A DNA stretch of 64,000 nucleotides from an uncultured Lachnospiraceae bacterium (GTDB taxonomy: Bacteria > Bacillota > Clostridia > Lachnospirales > Lachnospiraceae), in the NCBI GenBank assembly GCA_947174505.1, contig CAMWJF010000004.1, positions 55,512 through 119,511 on the forward strand, read 5' to 3'. Every line of letters starts with the position of its first letter. The stretch's first letter is position 1. Of this stretch, positions 7,128 to 15,280 are shown piece by piece. The notes below the pieces were generated by a model. It worked only from the letters and a program-made list of their open reading frames with translations, had not been told where the DNA came from and made no database searches. The translations under genes and the position numbers were made by a program.

Positions 7128-8642
7128 CTAAAAATCAAAATCATCAAAATCGGTACGCAGACTCGACCGCCGCTTTTGCTTGCGCTTAATGCGGTTGTTT
7201 CTGCGCTTGGCTGTTCTTCCGTTGGTGATTAACGCATGCACCATAAATATGGTAATAACGATAGAGGCAAGAACCAGAATAATCAGCAGCACTTTTTTGA
7301 TATTGATAAAAATCGTATTCTGCAGTGGTTCAGTCTCTGTTTCCGGCTCTATTTCCGTTTTTTCCACGCTTACGTCCGTGGCGGTCATTTTGGTGTCAAA
7401 TTCATAAGTGGAGGCGTTATCGGTAGCGAGATTAAGGTATGCGTTTCCAACATACATGCCATGATAAGAATATTCAATTCCGGCGATGCGGTTTTCATCG
7501 GACTGGCTGTAATCAATTTCAGAATCCAGATCCTGAAAAGAAACCGTGTTCGGAATAATAACATAGCTTTCGGTATCAATAGAAAGAATAGGCTTCGAAT
7601 TGCCGAAAACATCATTTCCGATCTTCAAAAAGCCTGTGGATTCGATATTGTATTTTTCTTCGTGTTCCGAAATATTCAGTACCTGAAAATTATGGAAGCC
7701 ATAATCAAACAGTTCTACGGTATCCGTAAACTGGTCGGGAGATTCTTCCTTAAAAACAACGCAGACAAGACGCATGCCGTTCTGCTCTGCGCAGGTGACA
7801 AGCGTCTGCCGGGAATCGTCGGTATATCCTGTTTTGCCGCCCAAAATACCATCGTATGGGATTTCTCCGTTGACTAATTTATGTTTGTTATTCTTATAAA
7901 AATCATCAGGCTGTGTGGGGGTGGGCTCAAAATGATAGCGGCCGGTATTGCTTATTTTGCACAGCATTTCATTACGGAAGAATAGGCTGGAGATCAGAGC
8001 CAGATCGTAGGCGCTCGTATAATGCTGGGGGTCATGGAGGCCGTTGGGATTGACGAAATGGGTGTCAGTGCAGCCAATTTCCTCTGCCCGCTCATTCATC
8101 AATCCTACAAAATCCTCAATGGAGCCGGAAATATATTCGCCTGCGGCATTGGCGGCCTCATTGGCGGAAGCCACCATAATTCCGTATAGGCATTCTTCCA
8201 GTGAGATCGATTCGCCTACATCCATACCCATATTGGAACCGTCTGAGGGTACACTGAAAACCGCATCGTGACTGAATTCTACTATATCGTCCAAATTACC
8301 CTTTTCCATAGCGAGAAGAGCAGTCATGATTTTCGTGGTGCTGGCGGGATAGAGACGCTCATGGATATTTTTAGAATAGAGAATAACGCCCGTATTTGCG
8401 TCCATCAGAATTGCTGCCTGCGCGCTTATCTGCGGACCTACAGGCCAGTTATCTATTTCATTTGACTGGATGGGAAGCGCTTTCCGGGCTTCGGCTTCTT
8501 CCTGAAGTTCTTCCAAACTTGCCGCCTCTGCGGCAAAAGCCAGATTGTTGGGAAAAAAACTGCCACAGGTCAGGAGGAAAGCAGAAAGCAGGGCTGCGAT
8601 CCGTCCGAAATGCAAAAATCTATTTTTTTTCTCTAAAAACAT
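7128..8642 (-). CDS. D-alanyl-D-alanine carboxypeptidase (peptidase S11)
   Basis: Low-molecular-weight penicillin-binding protein that trims the terminal D-Ala of cell-wall pentapeptides at the outer membrane face. Catalytic motifs are complete: SxxK in PASTTKIM, SxN in VASANEA, KTG in GGKTGYT. The track start at 8714 is too long; ATG at 8642 has AAAGG upstream and begins MFLEKKNRFLHFGRIAALL, a signal peptide cleaved near LAFAAEA. After the S11 domain comes a beta-rich region, then one membrane helix (KVLLIILVLASIVITIFMV) and a very basic tail ending DFDDFDF. Most family members use an amphipathic helix instead, so the true membrane span with a basic cytosolic tail is unusual. Confidence 0.92.
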   Translation of the reverse strand: MFLEKKNRFLHFGRIAALLSAFLLTCGSFFPNNLAFAAEAASLEELQEEAEARKALPIQSNEIDNWPVGPQISAQAAILMDANTGVILYSKNIHERLYPASTTKIMTALLAMEKGNLDDIVEFSHDAVFSVPSDGSNMGMDVGESISLEECLYGIMVASANEAANAAGEYISGSIEDFVGLMNERAEEIGCTDTHFVNPNGLHDPQHYTSAYDLALISSLFFRNEMLCKISNTGRYHFEPTPTQPDDFYKNNKHKLVNGEIPYDGILGGKTGYTDDSRQTLVTCAEQNGMRLVCVVFKEESPDQFTDTVELFDYGFHNFQVLNISEHEEKYNIESTGFLKIGNDVFGNSKPILSIDTESYVIIPNTVSFQDLDSEIDYSQSDENRIAGIEYSYHGMYVGNAYLNLATDNASTYEFDTKMTATDVSVEKTEIEPETETEPLQNTIFINIKKVLLIILVLASIVITIFMVHALITNGRTAKRRNNRIKRKQKRRSSLRTDFDDFDF

Positions 8643-8870
8643 GCGGTAAAACCTTTCTATGTTAACAAATATATGATATATGCAATAAATTATGAGTCTG
8701 TACTTACATATCATACACTATTTGAAAGAAAAACTGTAGTGTATTCACAAAAAATACAAAATGAGTTAAAATAGAGCAAATGAAATGTCTGATGAAAACA
8801 GATAAAAAGTGAAAAAGCGTGAAATTATAAGTAGATAGAAGTAAAAAATAGTGAAAATTAAGGTAGAAGC

Positions 8871-9509
8871 ATGAGATTACGAAATGTGACAGGATCAAGA
8901 GAAGTGATTGCAGCCTGTGATTATGTGATACATAATCCGCAGGAATGCCGGGGAAAATGGCATGAAATTTTTGGAAATGGTAATCCCATCCGCATAGAGA
9001 TTGGCATGGGAAAAGGCCGTTTTATTATGGATCTGGCAAGGCTGAATCCTGATATCAATTTTATAGGGATTGAAAAATATTCCAGCGTACTGATAAGGGG
9101 CATACAGAAGCTGGAAGCGGATCCTCTGCCGAATCTCTATTTTATCCGCATGGAGGCGGAGGAAATTACGTCTGTTTTTGCAGAGGATGAGGTTGACCGT
9201 ATTTATTTGAATTTTTCAGATCCCTGGCCGAAGGACAGGCACGCGAAGCGCAGACTTCCCTCCCGTGAATTTTTACGGCGGTATCATGAGATACTAATAC
9301 CAGACGGTGTGATCGAATTTAAGACGGACAACCATGATCTGTTTCAGTTTGCCCTGGACGAACTTGCGCCAGCGGGCTGGAAGATCCTGCAGATGACGGA
9401 GGATCTTCACAAAGATGCGCAAATGATGGAAGGAAACGTTATGACGGAGTATGAGGAGCGGTTCTCCTCGAAAGGGAATCCGATCTATAAGTATGTGATT
9501 GCGAGATAA
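8871..9509 (+). CDS. trmB: tRNA (guanine-N7-)-methyltransferase
   Basis: Makes m7G46 in tRNA using S-adenosylmethionine, in the cytosol. The SAM-binding fold starts IRIEIGMGKGRFIMDLA, continues NFIGIEKYSSVL, and has the family signature NFSDPWPKDRHAKRRL and EFKTDNHDLF. Length 212 is normal. A weak ribosome site (AAGGTAGAAGC) precedes ATG 8871. The 229-base gap to the divergent carboxypeptidase is very AT-rich and should hold both promoters; no clear boxes were picked. Confidence 0.97.
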   Translation: MRLRNVTGSREVIAACDYVIHNPQECRGKWHEIFGNGNPIRIEIGMGKGRFIMDLARLNPDINFIGIEKYSSVLIRGIQKLEADPLPNLYFIRMEAEEITSVFAEDEVDRIYLNFSDPWPKDRHAKRRLPSREFLRRYHEILIPDGVIEFKTDNHDLFQFALDELAPAGWKILQMTEDLHKDAQMMEGNVMTEYEERFSSKGNPIYKYVIAR

Positions 9510-9610
9510 AAGAACGCTGCGGAACAGAGGCAGATATGGGACCGCTGCATTTTGATGGAAAGTAGTTTATGATTGAAATACAGGTAGACAAGGAAAAGGA
9601 GGAAAAGTGC

Positions 9611-9928
9611 ATGGAGTACAAATTTACGAGTGAAAATTTTGAGAAAGAGGTATTGGAGTCCGAAATTCCCGTTCTGGTAGATTTCTATGCGGACTGGTGC
9701 GGCCCCTGTAAGATGATGGCTCCGATCATAGCGCAGCTTGCCGAGAAGTATGACGGGAAGGTTAAGATCGGAAAATGCAATATCGATGAGGATGACGGCT
9801 TAGCAAGGATGTACCGGGTCATGAATATTCCCAACATGAAAATATTTGTAAAAGGGGAGCCTGTTGGAAATATTGTGGGAGCGGTTCAGGCCGAAGAACT
9901 TGAGGCGGAGCTTGCGAAAGTGCTGTAA
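9611..9928 (+). CDS. trxA: thioredoxin
   Basis: Small cytosolic disulfide reductase. Active site WCGPC in FYADWCGPCKMMAPI and the conserved cis-proline stretch NIPNMKIFVKGE are present. The track start 9569 is rejected: ATG 9611 lies 6 bases after AAAGGAGG and gives MEYKFTSENFEKEVL, the normal thioredoxin length (105 residues). Ile-Pro in MNIPN replaces the more usual Thr-Pro but is common in clostridial copies. It follows trmB by about 100 bases and is closed by a strong hairpin. Confidence 0.96.
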   Translation: MEYKFTSENFEKEVLESEIPVLVDFYADWCGPCKMMAPIIAQLAEKYDGKVKIGKCNIDEDDGLARMYRVMNIPNMKIFVKGEPVGNIVGAVQAEELEAELAKVL

Positions 9929-9935
9929 AATAAAT

Positions 9936-9978
9936 GTGCTGCAAAACTTTGAATGTGTTTTGCAGCACGTAATTTTTT
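9936..9978. terminator. terminator between trxA and the small membrane-protein gene
   Basis: Perfect 12-bp stem GTGCTGCAAAAC/GTTTTGCAGCAC followed by TTTTTT on the plus strand and an AT-rich tract on the other side, so it may work in both directions. Confidence 0.85.
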
Positions 9979-10004
9979 AAAACAGACCGCCGGGTCTGCG
10001 TTTA

Positions 10005-10196
10005 TCATATTATAAAAAGCGCTATGATAGTAATCAGAAAAGCAGCCAATAGGAACATTGCAACGTAAGCGATCCTGCGTTTTACGGGTGATGTAGGCGT
10101 ATTGCTTCTCTTATTCTCATAATCCATAAACTGAGCGCTTAAAGCGGCGTTACGCATCGGGTCACGGTTAGGATTGAATGTGCCAAAAGCTCCCAT
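10005..10196 (-). CDS. small tail-anchored membrane protein, hypothetical
   Basis: 63 residues. The N-terminal 40 are polar (MGAFGTFNPNRDPMRNAALS), then come basic residues VKRR and one hydrophobic helix to the C-terminus (AYVAMFLLAAFLITIIALFII). This is the layout of a tail-anchored protein. A purine-rich AGAAAGGGAAA lies 5 bases before ATG. It follows the antiporter gene on the same strand by about 65 bases and could share its transcript. I recognise no family; it is supported by ribosome site, clean topology and position. Confidence 0.55.
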   Translation of the reverse strand: MGAFGTFNPNRDPMRNAALSAQFMDYENKRSNTPTSPVKRRIAYVAMFLLAAFLITIIALFII

Positions 10197-10262
10197 TTTA
10201 GTTTCCCTTTCTGTTTAATCTGTTGATTTGATAAGCAACTCTTGTTGTTCCCCACGTAGGCA

Positions 10263-11447
10263 TTACTGCTCGGCTTTTGTTTCTTCTCTGTTATATAAGA
10301 ATTTCAGTATGATCGGTGTTACGATAGAGGAAAACAGGATCAGCAGGATTACGGCCATAAAGTAGTCTGAGGTCAGAAGATCTGCGGCCAGTCCCTTCTG
10401 TGCCACGATCAGGGCTACCTCCCCGCGGGTCATCATACCGACGCCGATTTTCAGGGAATCGGAGAAGGTGTAGCGGCAAATCTTGGCAGCCAGTCCGCAG
10501 CCGATAATCTTGGCAATCAACGCAACGATCACGAAACAGATACAGAAGATAAACAGTGTGGAATCCATTGCATCGAAATTGGTTTTCAGACCGATACTGG
10601 CAAAAAACAGCGGGCCGAAAAGCATATAGGAGCTTACGTCCACTTTGCGTTCTATGTATGTATTGTCACCTAAGTTGCAGAGCACAATGCCGGCAATGTA
10701 GGCTCCCGTGATATCCGCGATGCCGAAATACTTTTCCGCCACATAAGAGAGAGCGAAGCAGAACGCCATGGCGACGATGGGAATGCGCCTCGTGTGCGGA
10801 TAGCGTTTATCCAAAGCCAGAAAGGCTTTAAATACAACAAAACCGCCTGTTACCGCAACAATAAAGAAAATGATAGTCTTTAAAACAACCATGCCGGGAT
10901 GGGAGTCCGGGGATTTAAACCCGATCACAAAGGTAAGCACGATAATACCGATCACATCGTCTATGATAGCGGCACTGACGATTGTTGTACCTACCTTACT
11001 TTTGATTTTGCCTAATTCCTGTAAGGCGGCTACGGTAATGCTCACACTGGTGGCCGTCATAATCGTGCCGATAAAAACAGCCTTGAAAAATTCTTCGCTG
11101 CCCCAGGGCGCAACACCGTAAAATCCCATGTATAAAAGAGCGCCGAACACCAACGGTATAAACACGCCCGCGCAGGCGATCAGAAGGGCAATAGGTCCTG
11201 TCTTGACAAGCTCCTTTAAATCCGTTTCCAATCCAACCTCAAACATCAGAAGAACAACACCGATTTCTGCCATATGTGTAATAAAATCCGAAGGCGCAAC
11301 CCAGCCAAGCACACAGGGTCCGATCAGGAGTCCTGCCACAATCTGGCCGACAACTTGGGGCGCCTTACATTTTCTGGCCATTACACCGAAAAATTTTGCG
11401 GCAAAAATAATGATTGCCAAGTCTCTTAATACTTCATAAGCTTCCAT
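10263..11447 (-). CDS. CPA2-family cation/proton antiporter (NapA/Kef-like)
   Basis: Exchanges Na+ or K+ for protons across the cell membrane. About 12 hydrophobic segments; the core carries the double-Asp motif in SAAIIDDVIGII, typical of electrogenic CPA2 antiporters, and ends MMTRGEVALIVAQKG. No RCK/TrkA regulatory domain follows, unlike Kef proteins. The track starts at 11486; ATG 11447 has GGGAGG 6 bases upstream and begins MEAYEVLRDLAIIIF, so it is preferred (394 residues). Ion choice cannot be read from the sequence. Monocistronic or with the small downstream membrane protein. Confidence 0.9.
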   Translation of the reverse strand: MEAYEVLRDLAIIIFAAKFFGVMARKCKAPQVVGQIVAGLLIGPCVLGWVAPSDFITHMAEIGVVLLMFEVGLETDLKELVKTGPIALLIACAGVFIPLVFGALLYMGFYGVAPWGSEEFFKAVFIGTIMTATSVSITVAALQELGKIKSKVGTTIVSAAIIDDVIGIIVLTFVIGFKSPDSHPGMVVLKTIIFFIVAVTGGFVVFKAFLALDKRYPHTRRIPIVAMAFCFALSYVAEKYFGIADITGAYIAGIVLCNLGDNTYIERKVDVSSYMLFGPLFFASIGLKTNFDAMDSTLFIFCICFVIVALIAKIIGCGLAAKICRYTFSDSLKIGVGMMTRGEVALIVAQKGLAADLLTSDYFMAVILLILFSSIVTPIILKFLYNREETKAEQ

Positions 11448-11533
11448 AACAAACCTCCCACAAAAATTCGCTACATAAGAATACACCTTTTATGTGGAAA
11501 AAACAAGAGAAAAGGAGGCTGTTTTCTAAGATT

Positions 11534-12103
11534 TTAACGGAAAAAGGAAGAACTGCCCGATGAAAAAGTAATGCCGCTTCCTGTGTTCGGATGCATGGCG
11601 CACCGGGCGCCGTCCGCTATGAAAACAAGCAAAAGAAAAATACTGGCAATCCTGCGCCATTTGTCAGGAATCTGACCGTACAGTTTTTCATAAAAGGGAA
11701 GGAAGAGACAGACCAGAGCCGTTCCGCCTAAGCCAAAAACGACTGCGCCCAGAAGGCACACCCGGCCGTTCAGGTTCAAAAAATGGCCGCTGTAATCCCA
11801 CCAGCGCACGCCCCATTTTCTTTCCAGAAAAAGGCTGGTCAGATATTCCAGAACGGTGCAGATTGCCGTGGAAAGCACAAATACGGACAGCGGCCTCCTT
11901 TTAAGGCGGCGGAGCAGCATACAGAGTAAAAGTCCGCCGAATCCATAAACCGGAAGATACGGCCCCTCATATACGCCCCTGTTAATAAAGACGTGCTCCG
12001 TAGCAAAGAACAGCAATACTTCCCAGAGCCAGCCCGTAAAGCCAGTAATGAAAAAAAAGAGAACATAAAAGTAAAAGCGGTCGGACGTTGGTTTTATCTT
12101 CAT
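11534..12103 (-). CDS. CmpB-like integral membrane protein (putative ABC transporter type IV)
   Basis: Polytopic membrane protein of 189 residues with five hydrophobic segments. The N-terminus (FYFYVLFFFITGFTGWLWEVLLFF) and the mid part (NRGVYEGPYLPVYGFGG ... TSLFLERKWGVRWWDYS) match the CmpB-type family PF06541 that is common in clostridia. Function unknown; the ABC name in databases rests on weak evidence. The ribosome site is poor. Codes on the minus strand next to the antiporter but with a 90-base gap. Confidence 0.82.
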   Translation of the reverse strand: MKIKPTSDRFYFYVLFFFITGFTGWLWEVLLFFATEHVFINRGVYEGPYLPVYGFGGLLLCMLLRRLKRRPLSVFVLSTAICTVLEYLTSLFLERKWGVRWWDYSGHFLNLNGRVCLLGAVVFGLGGTALVCLFLPFYEKLYGQIPDKWRRIASIFLLLVFIADGARCAMHPNTGSGITFSSGSSSFFR

Positions 12104-12143
12104 GTTCTCAGAGTGTCCGATTTCTGCCGGATTATGCCTGAAT

Positions 12144-12213
12144 AAAAAGAAAACACCGAACTTTCGGCAAGTCCGGTGTTTTCGTCTTGCTAATAGTCGA
12201 AGCGACAGGATTT
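12144..12213. repeat. truncated second copy of tRNA-Pro 3' end and terminator
   Basis: About 70 bp nearly identical to 13120-13190 (three substitutions and one 1-base gap). The shared 23-bp core TAATAGTCGAAGCGACAGGATTT holds the last part of the tRNA-Pro T-arm and acceptor; identity stops where the tRNA body would continue. The terminator stem is kept. This is the look of an attachment-site remnant or segmental duplication and bounds the toxin-antitoxin pair. Confidence 0.85.
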
Positions 12214-12253
12214 TTAATTGCTTTTTACAGAATAATTAGATACAATAAAGAAA

Positions 12254-12274
12254 ATGATAAAATTATGATAAAAT
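12254..12274 (+). promoter_or_regulatory. direct-repeat operator candidate of toxin-antitoxin pair 1
   Basis: ATGATAAAAT occurs twice (12254-12263 and 12265-12274), 11 bp apart, just before the antitoxin ribosome site AAGGAG. Phased repeats at this place fit self-repression by the antitoxin. Confidence 0.45.
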
Positions 12275-12295
12275 ATCGATAAGGAGTGTGAAAAT

Positions 12296-12556
12296 ATGAT
12301 ACAGATCAGACCCGTTTCAGATTTACGAAATAAATTTCCGGATATCGAAAAAATTGTAAATGCCGGGCAGCCGGTGTATCTTACCAAGAATGGGTATGGG
12401 GCAATGGTGGTACTCAGTCTGGATATGTATTCTAAATTAACTGATGGGGTGGAAGCGTCATTAGACGAAGCAGACAGAATGGCAGAGGAGGACAACATGA
12501 GAATGAGACATGAGGAGGTTTTTGAAAGTCTGCGGAGGAAAATAGATGCTCAGTAA
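12296..12556 (+). CDS. type II antitoxin, Phd/YefM family
   Basis: Neutralises the toxin encoded next to it and usually represses the operon. The N-terminus (IQIRPVSDLRNKFPDIEKIV) and YLTKNGYGAMVVLSLDMY are the Phd/YefM DNA-binding fold; the C-terminal half is acidic and helical and would wrap the toxin. 86 residues. ATG follows AAGGAG by 8 bases. It overlaps the toxin start by 11 bases. The pair sits between two tRNA-Pro-derived repeats, which argues for acquisition as a small mobile unit. Confidence 0.88.
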   Translation: MIQIRPVSDLRNKFPDIEKIVNAGQPVYLTKNGYGAMVVLSLDMYSKLTDGVEASLDEADRMAEEDNMRMRHEEVFESLRRKIDAQ

Positions 12557-12875
12557 AAAATACAGATTGCAGTATTTGCCACTCTTTTATAAGGATCTTG
12601 ATGAAAAGGTAACGTATATTGCAGAAAAGCTCAAGAATCCTAAAGCAGCAAATGATTTATTGGATAAAGTCGAGGCGGCTATTTTAGAACGCCTTCCTGT
12701 TGCGGAATCCTTTGAACCATATCAATCCATTCGGGAACGTAGGTATACTTATTACCGCATTTATGTGGATCATTTTACTATTTACTATGTAGTGGTAAAT
12801 GATAATCCAGAGGATTTGATAATGGAAGTAAGAAGATTTCTCTATAATGGACAGAATCAGAAAGAAGTAGTATAG
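12546..12875 (+). CDS. type II toxin, RelE/ParE family
   Basis: Likely ribosome-dependent mRNA interferase or gyrase poison; the superfamily fold is clear (YRLQYLPLFYKDLDEKVTYIAEKL ... RYTYYRIYVDHFTIYYVV), but motif reading cannot tell RelE from ParE activity. 109 residues. GGAGG 7 bases before ATG lies inside the antitoxin gene, so the two are coupled. The about 240 bases after it hold no gene, only AT-rich sequence, up to the tRNA-Pro terminator repeat. Confidence 0.87.
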   Translation: MLSKKYRLQYLPLFYKDLDEKVTYIAEKLKNPKAANDLLDKVEAAILERLPVAESFEPYQSIRERRYTYYRIYVDHFTIYYVVVNDNPEDLIMEVRRFLYNGQNQKEVV

Positions 12876-13119
12876 CACAAAAATTGAACTGTTTCTTTTT
12901 CATGATTTAATTAACTCAACTTTCCCAACAAATATTTCTAAACTCTTTCGGGTATTGGATTTGTGTTGCTTTACAGAGAGTTGAAAGAGATCACAGAGAA
13001 AAAGCGAGGGAAAAATCACTACAGATAAAAAGTTTTTTACCCATATTGCTTGATGGTTTAACGGGATGCATGTGTACCATTTGTTTTATAAAAGACATGG
13101 ATCTGACCAGTGCACTCCC

Positions 13120-13190
13120 AAAAAGGAAAACACCGAACTTTCGGCAAGTTCGGTGCTTTCGTCTTGTTAATAGTCGAAGCGACAGGATTT
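13120..13190. repeat. parental copy of the 70-bp repeat (tRNA-Pro 3' end plus terminator)
   Basis: Partner of 12144-12213. The minus-strand stem CACCGAACTT/AAGTTCGGTG followed by TTTTCCTTTTT (13120-13156) is the terminator of tRNA-Pro. The core 13168-13190 is identical in the other copy. Confidence 0.85.
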
Positions 13191-13247
13191 GAACCTGCGA
13201 CCTCTGCGTCCCGAACGCAGCGCTCTACCAAACTGAGCCACGCTTCG
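13174..13247 (-). tRNA. tRNA-Pro (anticodon CGG)
   Basis: Minus strand. The 7-bp acceptor CGAAGCG pairs with CGCTTCG, discriminator A. D-arm GCTCAGTTTGGTAGAGC; anticodon stem CTGCG/CGCAG around loop TTCGGGA, anticodon CGG; T-arm AGGTTCAAATCCT. CCA not encoded. The 3' end is duplicated about 1 kb downstream. Confidence 0.95.
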
Positions 13248-13445
13248 ATTGATGAACAACTATGATAATACAACATTCTTAAGGGTATTGTCAATGTTTC
13301 TGAGCGAATATTTTTGTCTAACTCCCCATTTTCAACGATTTATGTTATGATAAACTGTATATCATTACCTGATTTCTCTGTGAACAGAGAAATTAGCGCT
13401 CTGTTATTTGCAGTAAAGGATTAGATTTTAGGGAGAAGGAAGCTG

Positions 13446-14303
13446 GTGGACAGACATGCACTTAAAATACCATGTAACGTCATGCCTTTTGTCTGCGAGG
13501 CGGACTATAGTGTTTCCTTGGGGAAAATGATCCATGCTGACAGGACTGCGCCGTTTCATGTGGCGATTTATCTGCTCAGGGGTTTTATGGAAATCATAGA
13601 GGACGGCGTCCACTATGAACTTCTGCCGCACCGTCTCTTTTTTTTAAAAAGCGGGGTGCACCATTGGGGGGAAAAGCCGTTTGAAGAAGGGTCCGCCTGG
13701 TATTATGCGCATTTTTACTGCGGGGAGCCGGACGAACGGATGCAGGAGCTTCCCGACAATGTCTATTATGATACGAAGGTTTGTCTGGAGTCCTCTGCCA
13801 ATGAGAAGTATATCACGATTCCAAAGCTGACAGACTGTGATGGAGCAAGCCGTGTACAGAGGAATTTCGAAAAATTGTTGAAGGCCCATGTCCATGGAAA
13901 TATTCCGCAGGCATCGGTTAACCTGTGGCAGATTTTTTTGGAGTGTGCAAGGAAAGATGCAGAGGATCATTTGGAAAATGCCTATGTCAGAAAGCTCAGG
14001 GAGTATATCCACGCACATTACATAGAAGGTTTTGATGCGGAGACGGTGGAGAGGGTGTGCGGATTATCTTATAAATACGCCGGGACTCTGTTCAGGGAAG
14101 CGGTGGGACAGACGATCCGGGAATACCAGCGGACGCTGCGAATACGCAGGGCAAAGCAGCTCCTGCAGGAGACGGATAAATCCGTTACGGAGATTGCACA
14201 GATGACAGGGTTTTCAGATGTATTTTATTTCAGTAAGGTATTTTGTAAAGAGCAGGGCTGTTCACCCAGCGAATACCGCAGGGCATATATTCCGGGGATT
14301 TAA
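13446..14303 (+). CDS. AraC-family transcriptional regulator
   Basis: The N-terminal cupin-like ligand domain (about 1-150; FHVAIYLLRGFMEIIEDG, LPHRLFFLKSGVHHWG) would bind a small sugar-like effector. The C-terminal double helix-turn-helix (about 185-283) ends CKEQGCSPSEYRRAYI, typical of AraC. GTG start at 13446 with AGAAGGA 7 bases upstream; 285 residues. No metabolic gene is directly linked except the HAD phosphatase 110 bases downstream, so its target is unclear; it may act on the nearby arabinoside genes. A regulator with an unknown ligand is as far as the sequence goes. Confidence 0.92.
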   Translation: MDRHALKIPCNVMPFVCEADYSVSLGKMIHADRTAPFHVAIYLLRGFMEIIEDGVHYELLPHRLFFLKSGVHHWGEKPFEEGSAWYYAHFYCGEPDERMQELPDNVYYDTKVCLESSANEKYITIPKLTDCDGASRVQRNFEKLLKAHVHGNIPQASVNLWQIFLECARKDAEDHLENAYVRKLREYIHAHYIEGFDAETVERVCGLSYKYAGTLFREAVGQTIREYQRTLRIRRAKQLLQETDKSVTEIAQMTGFSDVFYFSKVFCKEQGCSPSEYRRAYIPGI

Positions 14304-14416
14304 TAATTTAAACAGCAGTTAAAAATATGTCCGCCAGAATGGCAGATATACAGGGTAATGCGATCCGAAATCGAAGTTAGTGACGGAAATACATTGTAGT
14401 AGGAGGAAATTCAGGT

Positions 14417-15214
14417 ATGGGCTTGGAAAACATAAAAATTATTTTTTTTGATATTGACGGCACATTGATTGACATCAACAGCAGAAAGATCTCGGAAAAG
14501 ACGCTGGAGACGCTTATCCGGCTGAAGGAGAGAAATTTTATTCTCTGCCTTTCAACGGGACGGGCGCCGATGACGGTACCCCATTTTGAAGGATGGGAAC
14601 CTGATGTATTTCTTACGTTTAACGGGTCGTACTGTTATAACAGGCAGCAGATTATTTACAAAAATCCCATTTCCACAGAGGACGCGAAAAAAATTGTCAG
14701 AAATGCCGCCGCGATTAACAGGCCCGTGTCGGCCGCCACGCCGGAAAAGCTGGCTGCAAACGGGAAAGATGCAGATCTTGTAAATTATTTTTCCCTTGCC
14801 AAGCTGGAAGTGGATGTGTCCGATATGTTTGATGAGATGATAGAGAACGATGAGATATACCAGATTATGTCGGGAGGGCGCGAAGAGGAATATCCGGCGT
14901 TCCTGCGGGGTGTGCAGAACGCAAAGATAGCGGCCTGGTGGGACAGGGCGGTGGATATTATCCCGGCGGACAGCGGAAAAGGAGCCGGAATCGAGAGAGT
15001 GCTTGCACATTATCATCTGAAAAAAGAGGAAGCTCTTGCCTTTGGGGACGGCAACAATGACATAGATATGCTGCAGGCAGTGGGCGTCGGCGTTGCCATG
15101 GCGAACGGGTCGGATGAATTAAAGGCGGTGGCGGACGATATATGCGGTCATGCGGCGGATGACGGCGTTTATCATTATTGTGTCAGGCATGGGCTGATAA
15201 CGGAAATCGGGTAA
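14417..15214 (+). CDS. Cof-type HAD hydrolase (phosphatase)
   Basis: Cytosolic Mg-dependent phosphatase acting on sugar phosphates or flavin/nucleotide phosphates; the substrate is not predictable. Motif I FFDIDGTLID, motif II CLSTGRAP, motif IV AFGDGNNDIDML with the lysine in SGKGAGIERV. The C2-type cap (about 85-185) marks the Cof/YwpJ group. 265 residues, normal. AGGAGG 10 bases before ATG. Stands alone between regulators; the hairpin at 15260 follows. Confidence 0.93.
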   Translation: MGLENIKIIFFDIDGTLIDINSRKISEKTLETLIRLKERNFILCLSTGRAPMTVPHFEGWEPDVFLTFNGSYCYNRQQIIYKNPISTEDAKKIVRNAAAINRPVSAATPEKLAANGKDADLVNYFSLAKLEVDVSDMFDEMIENDEIYQIMSGGREEEYPAFLRGVQNAKIAAWWDRAVDIIPADSGKGAGIERVLAHYHLKKEEALAFGDGNNDIDMLQAVGVGVAMANGSDELKAVADDICGHAADDGVYHYCVRHGLITEIG

Positions 15215-15253
15215 GGAGGATGCGACAGCGTTACACTTCCGCTATTCTGCGCA

Positions 15254-15280
15254 TAAAAACGGGGGCTTTTAAGCCCCCGC
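15254..15280 (-). terminator. terminator of the HPr-like gene
   Basis: 9-bp stem CGGGGGCTT/AAGCCCCCG, with the T-run (TTTTT) on the minus strand. The stop codon of the minus-strand gene lies in the loop. Confidence 0.8.

Noticed and set aside
7236-7877. 213-codon plus-strand frame inside the carboxypeptidase gene
   Set aside because: Opposite strand of a gene with all three PBP motifs; no ribosome site.
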